From JACDAN01 sp963802375 (GTDB taxonomy: Bacteria; Actinomycetota; Thermoleophilia; Gaiellales; Gaiellaceae): a DNA stretch of 64,000 bases. The stretch spans positions 558,001-622,000 of the forward strand of contig CAWDIJ010000010.1 in the NCBI GenBank assembly GCA_963802375.1, read 5' to 3'. Within the stretch, counting starts at the first letter, position 1. Each line of letters opens with the position of its first letter. Positions 27,117-35,126 of the stretch are shown piece by piece. Under the pieces are notes generated by a model. It was given only the letters and a program-made list of their open reading frames with translations, was not told where the DNA came from and searched no databases. The translations under genes were made by a program, and so were the position numbers.

Positions 27117-28565
27117 ATGGAGCCCGGCGCCGCCCCCGACCCCAGGCGTTGGCGAGCGCTGGCGCTCGTCTGCGTTGCCTTCTTCATGGTGATTTTGGAC
27201 GTTGCGATCGTGAACGTCGCGCTGCCGTCGATCCAGGAAGACCTCGGGATCTCCCGCGACACGCTCCAGTGGATCGTGACCGCCTACTCGCTCGCTTTTG
27301 GCGGCTTTCTCCTTCTCGGCGGACGCTCTGCGGACCTCCTCGGCCGGCGCAGGGTGTTCATGTTCGGGATGGCGCTCTTCACGGCCGGCTCGCTCGCCTG
27401 CGGGCTCGCCGACAGCGCGACGCAGCTGATCGTCTTCCGGGCGATCCAGGGACTCGGCGGCGCGATCGTCTCGCCCGCCACGCTCGCGATCATCAGCGAC
27501 GCGTTCCGCCACGACCAGGCCGAGCGAAACAAAGCGTTCGGGATCTGGGGCGCGGTCGCAGGTAGCGGTGCAGCGGCGGGTGTGCTCCTCGGCGGCGTGC
27601 TGGTCGAGTACCTCGGCTGGGAGTGGATCTTCTTCGTGAACATCCCGGTCGGCGTTGCCATCTTCGCCCTGACGCGGACGCTGATCTCCGAAGGTCGGAT
27701 GGAGGGCGGAGACCGGCGGGTGGACGTCCTGGGCGCAGTGCTCGTCACCTCCGGCCTCGTCATCTTCGTCTACGCGATGTCGGAGGCGCCCGACGCCGGC
27801 TGGGCCAGTGCCCAGACGCTCGGGCTCACAGCACTCTCGGTTGCGCTTGTCGCCGCTTTCTTCTGGTGGGAGGCCCGCGCGCCGTCGCCGATCGTGCCGC
27901 TCGGGCTCTTCCGAATCCGGCCGGTCTTCGTCGCCAACACCGTCGGCGTGCTCCTCGGCGCGACGATCTTCGGCGGCTTCTTCCTGCTCACCCTCTACAT
28001 GCAGACGGTGCTCGGCTACTCGGCGCTCGAGGCCGGTTTCGCATTCCTCGCCACCGCCGGGATGACCATCCCCGGCGCGGCGATCGCCCAGGCCGTCGTG
28101 ACCCGCGCTGGCGTGAAGCCCGTGATGATGGTCGGGACCGCGTTCCTCGCCTTCGCCTACCTCTGGTACACGCAGCTGCCGGTCGACGGGTCATTCTGGG
28201 CCAACCTCTTCATCCCGTTCGTGATCAGCGGCTTCGGGCTCGCGTTCATCTTCATCCCGATGTCGCTGGCTGCGCTCTCGCGCGTCGAGGACCGGATCGC
28301 CGGGGTCGCCTCGGGCCTCCTCAACACCTCGCAGCAGCTCGGAGGCGCGGTCGGTGTCGCACTGATCTCGACGATCTCGAACGAGCGGGCGGACACGCTC
28401 GCAGCCGAAGGCGAAGACCCACTGTCCGCGCTGACGGGCGGCTACAACTGGGGCTTCGCGGTCGCCTCGGTCTTTGCGCTGCTCGCCGTCGGCGTCGCCT
28501 GGGGCGTCCTCAGGCGGGACGACGTGCCCGCGGCGGCGCTGGCGCAGCACGCGCCCGGCGCCTGA
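27117..28565 (+). CDS. DHA2-family MFS drug exporter (EmrB/QacA type)
   Basis: A 482-residue major facilitator with about 14 hydrophobic helices. Motif D1 (ILDVAIVNVALPSIQEDLG), motif A (GGRSADLLGRRRVFM) and the antiporter motif C region (WGAVAGSGAAAGVLLGG) are present, matching EmrB/QacA proton-drug antiporters. No adjacent TetR/MarR regulator or EmrA-like adaptor is present. Followed by a hairpin with a T-run at 28586-28614. Confidence 0.93.
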   Translation: MEPGAAPDPRRWRALALVCVAFFMVILDVAIVNVALPSIQEDLGISRDTLQWIVTAYSLAFGGFLLLGGRSADLLGRRRVFMFGMALFTAGSLACGLADSATQLIVFRAIQGLGGAIVSPATLAIISDAFRHDQAERNKAFGIWGAVAGSGAAAGVLLGGVLVEYLGWEWIFFVNIPVGVAIFALTRTLISEGRMEGGDRRVDVLGAVLVTSGLVIFVYAMSEAPDAGWASAQTLGLTALSVALVAAFFWWEARAPSPIVPLGLFRIRPVFVANTVGVLLGATIFGGFFLLTLYMQTVLGYSALEAGFAFLATAGMTIPGAAIAQAVVTRAGVKPVMMVGTAFLAFAYLWYTQLPVDGSFWANLFIPFVISGFGLAFIFIPMSLAALSRVEDRIAGVASGLLNTSQQLGGAVGVALISTISNERADTLAAEGEDPLSALTGGYNWGFAVASVFALLAVGVAWGVLRRDDVPAAALAQHAPGA

Positions 28566-28585
28566 GACGACGCCTGGCGCCGCCC

Positions 28586-28614
28586 AGCGCGGCCTGGCGG
28601 CACAGCGCTCATTT
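28586..28614 (+). terminator. Rho-independent terminator after the MFS gene
   Basis: AGCGC (28586-28590) pairs with GCGCT (28605-28609), followed by CATTTTT. The loop includes the GGCGGCACAGC motif also found in the repeats at 3363-3425 and 60738-60906. Confidence 0.6.
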
Positions 28615-28631
28615 TTGGAACGAGTTCCTAG
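28593..28631. repeat. Partial copy of the GGCGGCACAGC end-repeat
   Basis: Carries GGCGGCACAGCGCTC, a T-rich stretch, the small palindrome GGAACGAGTTCC, and CTAG. The outer CTAG again supplies the TAG stop of the leftward gene (28628-28630), as in the copies at 3363-3425 and 60738-60906. The long inverted arms are not preserved. Confidence 0.4.
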
Positions 28632-28879
28632 TCGCGCTGGATCGGGCCGAACGTCTCGATGTCCGGATCCGAGAACGGCCCCTCGACGCCTTCGTTCTCC
28701 GCTGCGCGGGTGGCCAGGTCCTCCTCGACCATCACCGCGTAGAGACCCTGGTCCGGATCGATGCTGACGACGCCGAAGCTCGTGTCGATCTGGTCGGCGT
28801 CGACTCCGAGCTTCTCCTGGACCGCCGGCAGTGAAGCCCCGTTCGGGTCGAGCCTGACGGTCATCAAGACCTTGGACAC
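28628..28879 (-). CDS. Small protein resembling a subtilase prodomain (I9-like)
   Basis: An 83-residue protein (GTG 28879; ATG 28864 alternative). The pattern KVLMTVRLDPNGASLPAVQE ... LYAVMVEEDLATRAAENEG ... FSDPDIETFGP resembles the inhibitor-I9/prodomain fold of subtilisins. Its second half parallels the pre-catalytic region of the adjacent subtilase (STYLVRAELPDDAAAQ ... VWSDPVIENFPV). It lies 17 bases downstream of the subtilase gene on the same strand. A role as inhibitor or folding chaperone for that protease is inferred. No signal peptide, as for the subtilase. Confidence 0.55.
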   Translation of the reverse strand: MSKVLMTVRLDPNGASLPAVQEKLGVDADQIDTSFGVVSIDPDQGLYAVMVEEDLATRAAENEGVEGPFSDPDIETFGPIQRD

Positions 28880-28896
28880 TCGTCTCACTCTAGCCG

Positions 28897-30297
28897 TCAG
28901 CGCTTCTTCGCCCGCCGCGCCGAGCTGGCGGGCCTGCGCCGCCGTGCCGAGGTCGGACGTGGAAGCATCGCCACGATCGCTGCCGGGTCGAGCTCGCCCC
29001 AGCCGTAGTCCGGATCCCAGCCGGGCGGCCCCACGTCCCCCGCTGTCTTCGCGATCACCGACCGCAGCTGCGCCGGTGAGACCGCCGACGGCCGATACAC
29101 GCTGCGGATCGCCGCGACCACACCGGCCGCGATCGGGCAGGAGGTCGAGGTGCCGCTGTCCGGCGCAGTCGTCCCGTAGACCTGCGAGCCGCGGAAGTGC
29201 GAGTACGTCACGAAGTCGGGCTTGCGACGGACGAGGCGCCCCGGCCCCTGCGACGAGTACCCAAGCCGCCGCCCGCGGACGTCGATGCCGCCGACGCAGA
29301 GGACGTCGGGATGAGAGTTCGCGCCGCAGATCGGCCGCGAGGTGAAGGCGCACCGGCGGTCCGCGCAGTCCCGCCCGCAGTTGCCCGCCGCGAAGAGGAT
29401 GTCCGCGCCCGTTCGCTCGAGGCTCGCGACGACGATGTTGAACGGGTGCGCCGGGTTGTCCGAGTAGTTCCCGGGATGGCCCAGCGGGAAGTCCCAGGAC
29501 GGCTTGTACATGCCCCAGCTGTTCGAGACGACGAGCGGTCTCGGGCGTGCCGTGGCTCGTTGAAGCTGCAGCAGCTGTGAGTACGACGCGACCGCGTTAC
29601 TGAGATAGCCCGACATGGCAGTCGGCCCGGGCGCCGCAGCGCCGAGAACCGCGTGGTCGAGGAACCTCGCCTCCGGGGCGACCAGCCCGACGTCGTACGC
29701 ACACATCGTGCCATGCTCGACCTCGTGGCGGCCGGGCTGCGTGGTCATCCCGGACGGCGTGTAGCTGCGGCCCGCGCTGAGGCGCGCCTTCTGGCCCTTC
29801 GCCTGCAGGTACGCGACGTTGATTCCGCCGTCCACGATCGCGACATCCACGCCGCTGCCGTCCAGCCTGCGCCGGCGAAGCGCGTCGACCCCGAGCTTCC
29901 TCCGCACGTCGTTCTGCGTCCCGACGGCCGGGTCGCCGCAGTAGACCGGAAAGTTCTCGATCACCGGATCCGACCAGACACCGAGGACCTCTGCGCTCGC
30001 GAAGGCGTCCGCGAACGACTTGCTCTGAGCCGCAGCGTCGTCGGGGAGCTCGGCGCGCACGAGGTACGTCGACTGCTCGGGCTCCATCGAGAACTCGACG
30101 GGCACCGTAAGCGAGAAGGTGACCTGGTTCGTCTCCTTCGAGATCGGCGTCGGAAGCTGGATGGGCGAGAACGCCGCGTCGACGGTCGCATCGGGAAGCT
30201 CCGCCTCCAGGAGCGAGGCAACGCCGGAGAGGTCCTCCTCTCCGGTTGTGGCCGCGTGGACGGGCTCGCGGTGTCGAACCTGCAGGAGAACGCGCAA
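28897..30297 (-). CDS. Subtilase (S8 family serine peptidase), no signal peptide
   Basis: A 466-residue S8 peptidase. Residues 1-130 are a prodomain-like region. Catalytic D156 (VAIVDGG), H195 (EVEHGTM), oxyanion N305 (FAAGNCG) and S384 (SGTSTSCP) are all present, so it should be active. Several Cys surround the oxyanion region (NCGRDCADRRC). No secretory signal is visible and the C-terminus is basic (ARRRRPASSARRAKKR), suggesting cytoplasmic or nucleic-acid-associated location. A small prodomain-like protein follows in the same operon. Confidence 0.9.
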   Translation of the reverse strand: MRVLLQVRHREPVHAATTGEEDLSGVASLLEAELPDATVDAAFSPIQLPTPISKETNQVTFSLTVPVEFSMEPEQSTYLVRAELPDDAAAQSKSFADAFASAEVLGVWSDPVIENFPVYCGDPAVGTQNDVRRKLGVDALRRRRLDGSGVDVAIVDGGINVAYLQAKGQKARLSAGRSYTPSGMTTQPGRHEVEHGTMCAYDVGLVAPEARFLDHAVLGAAAPGPTAMSGYLSNAVASYSQLLQLQRATARPRPLVVSNSWGMYKPSWDFPLGHPGNYSDNPAHPFNIVVASLERTGADILFAAGNCGRDCADRRCAFTSRPICGANSHPDVLCVGGIDVRGRRLGYSSQGPGRLVRRKPDFVTYSHFRGSQVYGTTAPDSGTSTSCPIAAGVVAAIRSVYRPSAVSPAQLRSVIAKTAGDVGPPGWDPDYGWGELDPAAIVAMLPRPTSARRRRPASSARRAKKR

Positions 30298-30350
30298 CTC
30301 AGGCCTCCGGTCTGGTCGGGTGGAGCCGGCCGCCGATCGTACTGGGCTTC

Positions 30351-30731
30351 TCAGCCGGAGACACGGCGGCGCGCCTCGTCCACGAGCTTCGGCGGCGCGA
30401 CCTCCACGTAGGCGTCCTCGAGGATCCCGGCCAGCTCGTCCCAGTGGATCCCGCGATCGAGGCGGACTCCGAGCCAGCCGCGGTGTCCGACGTACGGCGG
30501 GCGGAAGAACCGCTCCGGATCTGCCTCGACGAGCATCTGCTGGACGCCGTCCTCAGCCGCGCACCACAGCGCGAACCGCCCGTCGCCGTGGTGGTCGTTC
30601 AGAACCATCGCGAAGGAGCGCTTGTCCCGGACGAAAAACGTCGGGTGGCCGTGGCTCAGGCGTTCGCTGGTCTCAGGCAGCGCGAAACAGATGCTGCGGA
30701 TGCGATCGAGGACCTCGTCATATTCAGCCAC
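30351..30731 (-). CDS. YjbR/MmcQ-family (DUF419) protein
   Basis: A 126-residue protein with the DUF419 pattern: ICFALPETSERLSHGHPTFF, FALWCAAEDGVQQ, and YVGHRGWLGVRLDRGIHWDE. The fold is CyaY-like; some members are called DNA-binding, but function is not established. Its ATG overlaps the 3' end of the serine hydrolase gene by eight bases, so the two are co-transcribed. Confidence 0.88.
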   Translation of the reverse strand: MAEYDEVLDRIRSICFALPETSERLSHGHPTFFVRDKRSFAMVLNDHHGDGRFALWCAAEDGVQQMLVEADPERFFRPPYVGHRGWLGVRLDRGIHWDELAGILEDAYVEVAPPKLVDEARRRVSG

Positions 30732-31818
30732 GCCCGAACGCTCCGTAGGCGGCGCGCCCGACGCGACCCGCGAGCACGTCCGACGCGGAGCCGGCGCCTC
30801 GGGCGTTCCAGGTCAGGACGGTGGCGACGAAGCTGCCGCCCGCCCAGTAGACGAGCCCTGTGTCGTGGAGCGCCGTCCTGATCCAACCGGCCTTCTGGAG
30901 CACCACGGTGGGGCCGCGCGGCAGGAACCTGTCGATCCGGCTCACCTGCGAGTGAGCGAGCAGGTAGAGCAGGAAGCGGGCCTGCGTTGGACGGAAGCTG
31001 AGCCTCGCCAGCCCGCCCTGCCCGACGGCCGCGAGATTGAGCGAGCGCATCAGCGTCGTCAGATCCGCCGCAGTCGTCCGCTTGCCGACGAAGCTCGGCT
31101 GCGCTCCCGTCCGGATCGGGATCCGGCCCTGCGTGACGATGTAGCCGCCGTACATGTCGGTGTCGTGCATGCCGAGCGAGCGGAAGAGCGCGTTCACGTA
31201 GGTGGCCCCGCCGCTCGTCGAGCCGCCGAGCCAGATGAGCAGGTCGTTCGCCGCCCGGTCGTCGGACGGGATGATCGCCTTGCGAAGCAGCGCGTCGATC
31301 CGGCTGCCGCGCCGCGGCTTCCCGCCCAGCCTCCGGAGGACCTCGATCGCGATCGCGACCTTGACCGTCGATGCGGCCGGGAACCGCGCGCCGGCGTTCC
31401 AGGCGGCTCCTGCGCCGGTGCGCAGATTCTGGACGTAGATGCCGCAGATCCCGGGGAAGGCGCGCGCGAGCGAGCGGATCGTGCGGGCCAAGCGGAGGTC
31501 CTCGACGCTCCTCCTCGGCGGCCCGCGTGGCTCCGCCGCCGCCGGCAGCGAGAAGACGGGATCGACCGTGGTCGAGCCGCCGCGGCCGCGCTCGTCCAGC
31601 GCGGTGACCGTGAGCCGGACGTCGCGCGCCGGAAGCGGCACGGCGAAGTCGAACCGCGCCCTCCCGACGTCCTTACTGGCCGCGACGCGTCCGTCGACGC
31701 TGACGACCACCTTCGTCGTCCCGGCGCCCACACGGCCGATGACCCGACCGAACGAGATCTCGTAGGCAGCGGGCGACACGACGACCGGTGCGGGCGGTGG
31801 AGTCGCGAGCAGCGCCAT
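30724..31818 (-). CDS. Serine hydrolase (class A beta-lactamase-like) with N-terminal Ig-like domain
   Basis: A 364-residue protein. The N-terminal ~100 residues form an Ig/Big-like domain (YEISFGRVIGRVGAGTTKVV). The rest has the penicillin-interacting fold with the catalytic SxxK in FPAASTVKVAIAIEVL, an SDDRAAND segment at the second motif, and a late QKAGWIRTALHDTGLVYWAG segment. It is probably a beta-lactamase or D,D-peptidase-like hydrolase. No classical signal peptide is obvious. ATG 31818 is 30 bases from the divergent LLM gene start (31849). Confidence 0.85.
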   Translation of the reverse strand: MALLATPPPAPVVVSPAAYEISFGRVIGRVGAGTTKVVVSVDGRVAASKDVGRARFDFAVPLPARDVRLTVTALDERGRGGSTTVDPVFSLPAAAEPRGPPRRSVEDLRLARTIRSLARAFPGICGIYVQNLRTGAGAAWNAGARFPAASTVKVAIAIEVLRRLGGKPRRGSRIDALLRKAIIPSDDRAANDLLIWLGGSTSGGATYVNALFRSLGMHDTDMYGGYIVTQGRIPIRTGAQPSFVGKRTTAADLTTLMRSLNLAAVGQGGLARLSFRPTQARFLLYLLAHSQVSRIDRFLPRGPTVVLQKAGWIRTALHDTGLVYWAGGSFVATVLTWNARGAGSASDVLAGRVGRAAYGAFGRG

Positions 31819-31848
31819 GGCGGGAATTGTGGCCGTTACCGTTGGCGC

Positions 31849-32748
31849 GTGGCCCGACCGCACCTCGGCCTGATCCTTCCGAACTACGGCGAGGGACTCG
31901 ATGCCGAGCGCCTGGCGAGCGCGGCCGTGGCGGCCGAGCAGGCCGGGTTCGACTCCGGCTGGGTGACCGACCACGTCGTCGTGCCGCCCGAGCACGCGCC
32001 GATCTACGGAACGATCGCCGAGGCGCTCGTCTCGCTCGGCTTCCTGGCCGGCCGCACCGAGCGGCTCCAGCTCGGGGTGTCGGCGCTCGTCGTCCCCCAG
32101 CGGAATCCGCTCGTCGCCCTGAAGCAGCTCACGACCCTCGACTTCCTTTCGGGCGGACGGATCGTCACGGCGGTGGCGGCCGGCTGGATGGAGGGCGAGT
32201 TCGCGCTGCTCGGCGCCGACTTCGCGAGTCGCGGCCGCCGGCTCGACGAGTGGGTGCAAACGGCTCAGCACGCCTTCGAGCAGACGCCTGGCCCGGTCGA
32301 CCTCCCGTCCGGCCAAGGCTGGCTCGCGCCGGCGCTAGTCCGGCCCCGCGGCCTGGAGCTCTGGATCGCCGGCGTCTCGCGCGCGACGATCCGGCGCGCC
32401 GCACTGACCGGCGTATGGCACCCCGTCGCCCTGCAACCGGACCAGTTGCGAACCATGGCCGCCGAGTTCCGGGACCGGCGCCCTGATGGCCGGGTGATCC
32501 TCCGGATCGGCGTCTACCTCCAGGACGAGCCGGACGACGGCGAGGACGAACGAGGGCGGCACGCCGTCGCCGGGCCCTCGGAGTGGGTCGCCGAGCGGCT
32601 GATGGAGTACGTCGACGCCGGCTGCGACGGCTTCGTCGTCAACCTCGACCACGAGGCGCCGGGCGTCGAGGAGCGCGTGCTGCGCTTCGCCGAGGAAGTC
32701 GTCCCGCTGTTGCCCGCTACTCCCGGCTCGACTCGGCCCAGAGGTTGA
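31849..32748 (+). CDS. LLM-class F420-dependent oxidoreductase
   Basis: A 299-residue luciferase-like monooxygenase (PF00296 fold) of the F420-linked actinobacterial type: HLGLILPNYGEGLDAERLAS, GWVTDHVVVP, LQLGVSALVVPQRNPLVAL, GRIVTAVAAGWMEGEFALLG. Start GTG 31849 matches the family's beginning. The 3' end overlaps the convergent aldo/keto reductase gene by 32 bases. Substrate unknown. Confidence 0.9.
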   Translation: MARPHLGLILPNYGEGLDAERLASAAVAAEQAGFDSGWVTDHVVVPPEHAPIYGTIAEALVSLGFLAGRTERLQLGVSALVVPQRNPLVALKQLTTLDFLSGGRIVTAVAAGWMEGEFALLGADFASRGRRLDEWVQTAQHAFEQTPGPVDLPSGQGWLAPALVRPRGLELWIAGVSRATIRRAALTGVWHPVALQPDQLRTMAAEFRDRRPDGRVILRIGVYLQDEPDDGEDERGRHAVAGPSEWVAERLMEYVDAGCDGFVVNLDHEAPGVEERVLRFAEEVVPLLPATPGSTRPRG

Positions 32749-33748
32749 TGCCGCTGTCCTGTGCCCACCGGTCGATCTCGGCTAGCTCGTCCTCCGTGAA
32801 GTCGCGCCGGTCGAGCGCGGCCAGGCTGTCCTCCAGCTGCGCGACGCTGCTGGCGCCGATCAGCGCTGAAGTCACGCGCTGGTCGCGGAGCGTCCAGGCA
32901 ATCGCGAGCTGCGCGAGCGACTGACCCCGCCTCTCGGCGACCTCGTTCAGCGCGCGCACTCTCTCCATCGTCTCCTCGGTCAGGAGCTCCGGCGAAAGCG
33001 CGCTGCCGCGCGTCGCCGCCCTCGACCCCTCGGGTATCCCGTCGAGGTACCTGTTGGTGAGGAGCCCCTGCGCGAGCGGCGAGAAGACGATGCAGCCGAC
33101 GCCGAGCTCCTCGAGCGTGGCGAGCAGGTCATCCTCGATCCAGCGGTTCAGCAGCGAGTACGACGGCTGGTGGATGACGAACGGCGTCCCGAGCCCGCGC
33201 AGGACCGCCGCGGCCTCCGCCGTCTTCACGGCCGAGTACGAGGAGATCCCGACGTAGAGCGCTTTGCCCTGTCGGACGGCGGTGTCCAGCGCGCCCATCG
33301 TCTCCTCGAGCGGCGTGTCGGGGTCGTACCGGTGCGAGTAGAAGAGGTCGACGTAGTCGAGGCCCATGCGGCTCAGGCTCTGGTCCAGGCTTGCGAGCAG
33401 GTACTTGCGTGATCCCCACTCGCCGTACGGGCCTGGCCACATGTCGTAGCCGGCCTTCGAGGAGATGATCAGCTCGTCGCGGTACGGCGCCAGCTCGTCG
33501 CGAAGGATGCGGCCGAAGTTCTCCTCCGCCGAGCCGTACGGCGGCCCGTAGTTGTTCGCGAGGTCGAAGTGCGTGATCCCGAGGTCGAAGGCGCGCCGGA
33601 TGATCGCGCGACCGATCTCGAGCGGCCGGTCGTCGTTCCCGAAGTTGTGCCAGAGCCCGAGGGAGATGGCGGGCAGGAGCAAGCCGCTGCGGCCGCTCCG
33701 CCGGTACTCCATCCGGTCGTAGCGGTCCTCCGCGGGCAGGTAGGTCAC
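32717..33748 (-). CDS. Aldo/keto reductase (YghZ-like)
   Basis: A 343-residue NADPH-dependent aldo/keto reductase with the AKR14/YghZ pattern: SGLLLPAISLGLWHNFG, FDLANNYGPPYGSAEENFG, the catalytic region IISSKAGYDMWPGPYGEWGS, LDYVDLFYSHRYDPDTPLEE, and the cofactor loop SALIGASSVAQLEDSL. YghZ reduces L-glyceraldehyde 3-phosphate; the activity here may differ. Catalytic Tyr is in NNYG, Lys in SSKAGYD, His in YSHRYD. Confidence 0.93.
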   Translation of the reverse strand: MTYLPAEDRYDRMEYRRSGRSGLLLPAISLGLWHNFGNDDRPLEIGRAIIRRAFDLGITHFDLANNYGPPYGSAEENFGRILRDELAPYRDELIISSKAGYDMWPGPYGEWGSRKYLLASLDQSLSRMGLDYVDLFYSHRYDPDTPLEETMGALDTAVRQGKALYVGISSYSAVKTAEAAAVLRGLGTPFVIHQPSYSLLNRWIEDDLLATLEELGVGCIVFSPLAQGLLTNRYLDGIPEGSRAATRGSALSPELLTEETMERVRALNEVAERRGQSLAQLAIAWTLRDQRVTSALIGASSVAQLEDSLAALDRRDFTEDELAEIDRWAQDSGINLWAESSRE

Positions 33749-33758
33749 GCGGGAGTCC

Positions 33759-33989
33759 TCACCGGGTGAGCGGCACGCTCAGGCGGCTCAGGAAGAACTC
33801 GTACTTCGAGCCCCACGTCAGGCCCTGGTCCCAGCCGAGGAAGACCAGCCCTGACTCGGTCTTCTGGCCGGTCAGGCGGTCGAAGCGGCCGGTGTTTCCG
33901 TAGGCGCCCGCCGACACCGCGGCCTGTGCCGCAGGTGCCAGGAGCGCGAGCACGCCAACGACGCACGAGAGGACGCGGACGGATCGCAC
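33759..33989 (-). CDS. Short exported protein, possibly a truncated glycosidase-like protein
   Basis: A 76-residue product with signal peptide LSCVVGVLALLAPAAQAAVS, then GAYGNTGRFDRLTGQKTESG and GWDQGLTWGSKYEFFLSRLS before an early stop. The mature part reads like the first strands of a secreted glycoside-hydrolase-like barrel, suggesting a truncated remnant. It ends 10 bases before the aldo/keto reductase start. Cannot be assigned further. Confidence 0.4.
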   Translation of the reverse strand: MRSVRVLSCVVGVLALLAPAAQAAVSAGAYGNTGRFDRLTGQKTESGLVFLGWDQGLTWGSKYEFFLSRLSVPLTR

Positions 33990-34086
33990 GCAGGAACCGT
34001 ATACCGCGAAACGGAGAAAATTGGAACGGCCCCGGTATGTGCTGCGCTACCCGCTCCCACCCAAGGCGTAGCGGTACCGTGGCGGC

Positions 34087-35067
34087 GTGGATCTCGCGCT
34101 GCTCGAGCGCACGCTCACCGACGCGGGCGAGCCGTCTTTCCGCGCCCGGCAGGTCTGGGAGTGGACGGCGCGCGGCGCGGCCGGCTACGACGAGATGACG
34201 AACCTCCCGCTGACGCTGCGCGCGCGGCTCACCGAGAGCGTCCCCTTCTCGTCGCTCTCGGTCGAGGACGAGGCGACGGCGGCTGACGGAACCGTCAAGG
34301 CGCTCTTCCGCACCGCCGACGGCCATCCGGTCGAGGCCGTCCTGATGCGCTACCGGGACGGACGGAGGTCGGTCTGCGTCTCCGCGCAGTCCGGCTGCCC
34401 GCTCACGTGCACCTTCTGCGCGACGGGCCAGATGCGCTTCGGGCGGAACCTGAAGATGTCGGAGATCCTCGACCAGGTGCTCCACTTCCGGCGCATCGAG
34501 CCGGTGAACCACCTCGTGTTCATGGGCATGGGGGAGCCGTTCCTGAACTACGACGAGGTGCTCGCCGCCGCCCGCCGCCTGCCCGAGATCGGGGTCACTC
34601 ACAGGCGGACGACGATCTCGACCGTCGGCTGGATGCCCGGTCTCACGCGCTATGTCGACGAGGTCGAGGAGCCGATCCGGCTCGCGCTCTCCATTCATGC
34701 CGCCGATTCTCGGCTGCGGTCGGAGCTGATGCCGGTCAACGACCGCTACCCGCTTCCCTCGGTCCTCGCCGAGTGCCGGCGCTACTTCGAGCTGCGGCAC
34801 CGCAAGGTCTTCGTCGAGTACGTGCTCCTCGCCGGCGTGAACGACTCGACGGACCGGGCTGCGGAGCTCGCGGAGCTGCTCGACCCGAAGGTCTTCAAGG
34901 TCAACCTGATCCCCTACAACCCGACGGGGATGTACGACGGTTCCTCCCGGGAGGCGATCGCGGCGTTCAAGAGGGTGCTCGACGAAGCGCGGATCCCGTC
35001 GACGGTGCGGCTCACTCGCGGCCGCGACATCGCCGCCGCCTGCGGCCAGCTCGCCGCGACTCGCTAG
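34087..35067 (+). CDS. rlmN: RlmN, 23S rRNA A2503 (and tRNA A37) C2-methyltransferase
   Basis: A 326-residue radical SAM methyltransferase. The cluster motif CPLTCTFCATGQMRFGRNL holds the CxxxCxxC cysteines, and MGMGEPFLNYDEV and the late VEYVLLAGVNDS and RLTRGRDIAAACGQLA segments are typical; the Cys near the C-terminus (AAACGQLA) is the methyl-carrying residue. Start GTG 34087 has a weak Shine-Dalgarno sequence. Monocistronic, divergent from the short exported gene. Confidence 0.95.
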   Translation: MDLALLERTLTDAGEPSFRARQVWEWTARGAAGYDEMTNLPLTLRARLTESVPFSSLSVEDEATAADGTVKALFRTADGHPVEAVLMRYRDGRRSVCVSAQSGCPLTCTFCATGQMRFGRNLKMSEILDQVLHFRRIEPVNHLVFMGMGEPFLNYDEVLAAARRLPEIGVTHRRTTISTVGWMPGLTRYVDEVEEPIRLALSIHAADSRLRSELMPVNDRYPLPSVLAECRRYFELRHRKVFVEYVLLAGVNDSTDRAAELAELLDPKVFKVNLIPYNPTGMYDGSSREAIAAFKRVLDEARIPSTVRLTRGRDIAAACGQLAATR

Positions 35068-35126
35068 TCGCGGCGCTCTTCGAGAACCTCTTCGGGCCGA
35101 GGACCGGCAGGGTCAATGCCGCACCG

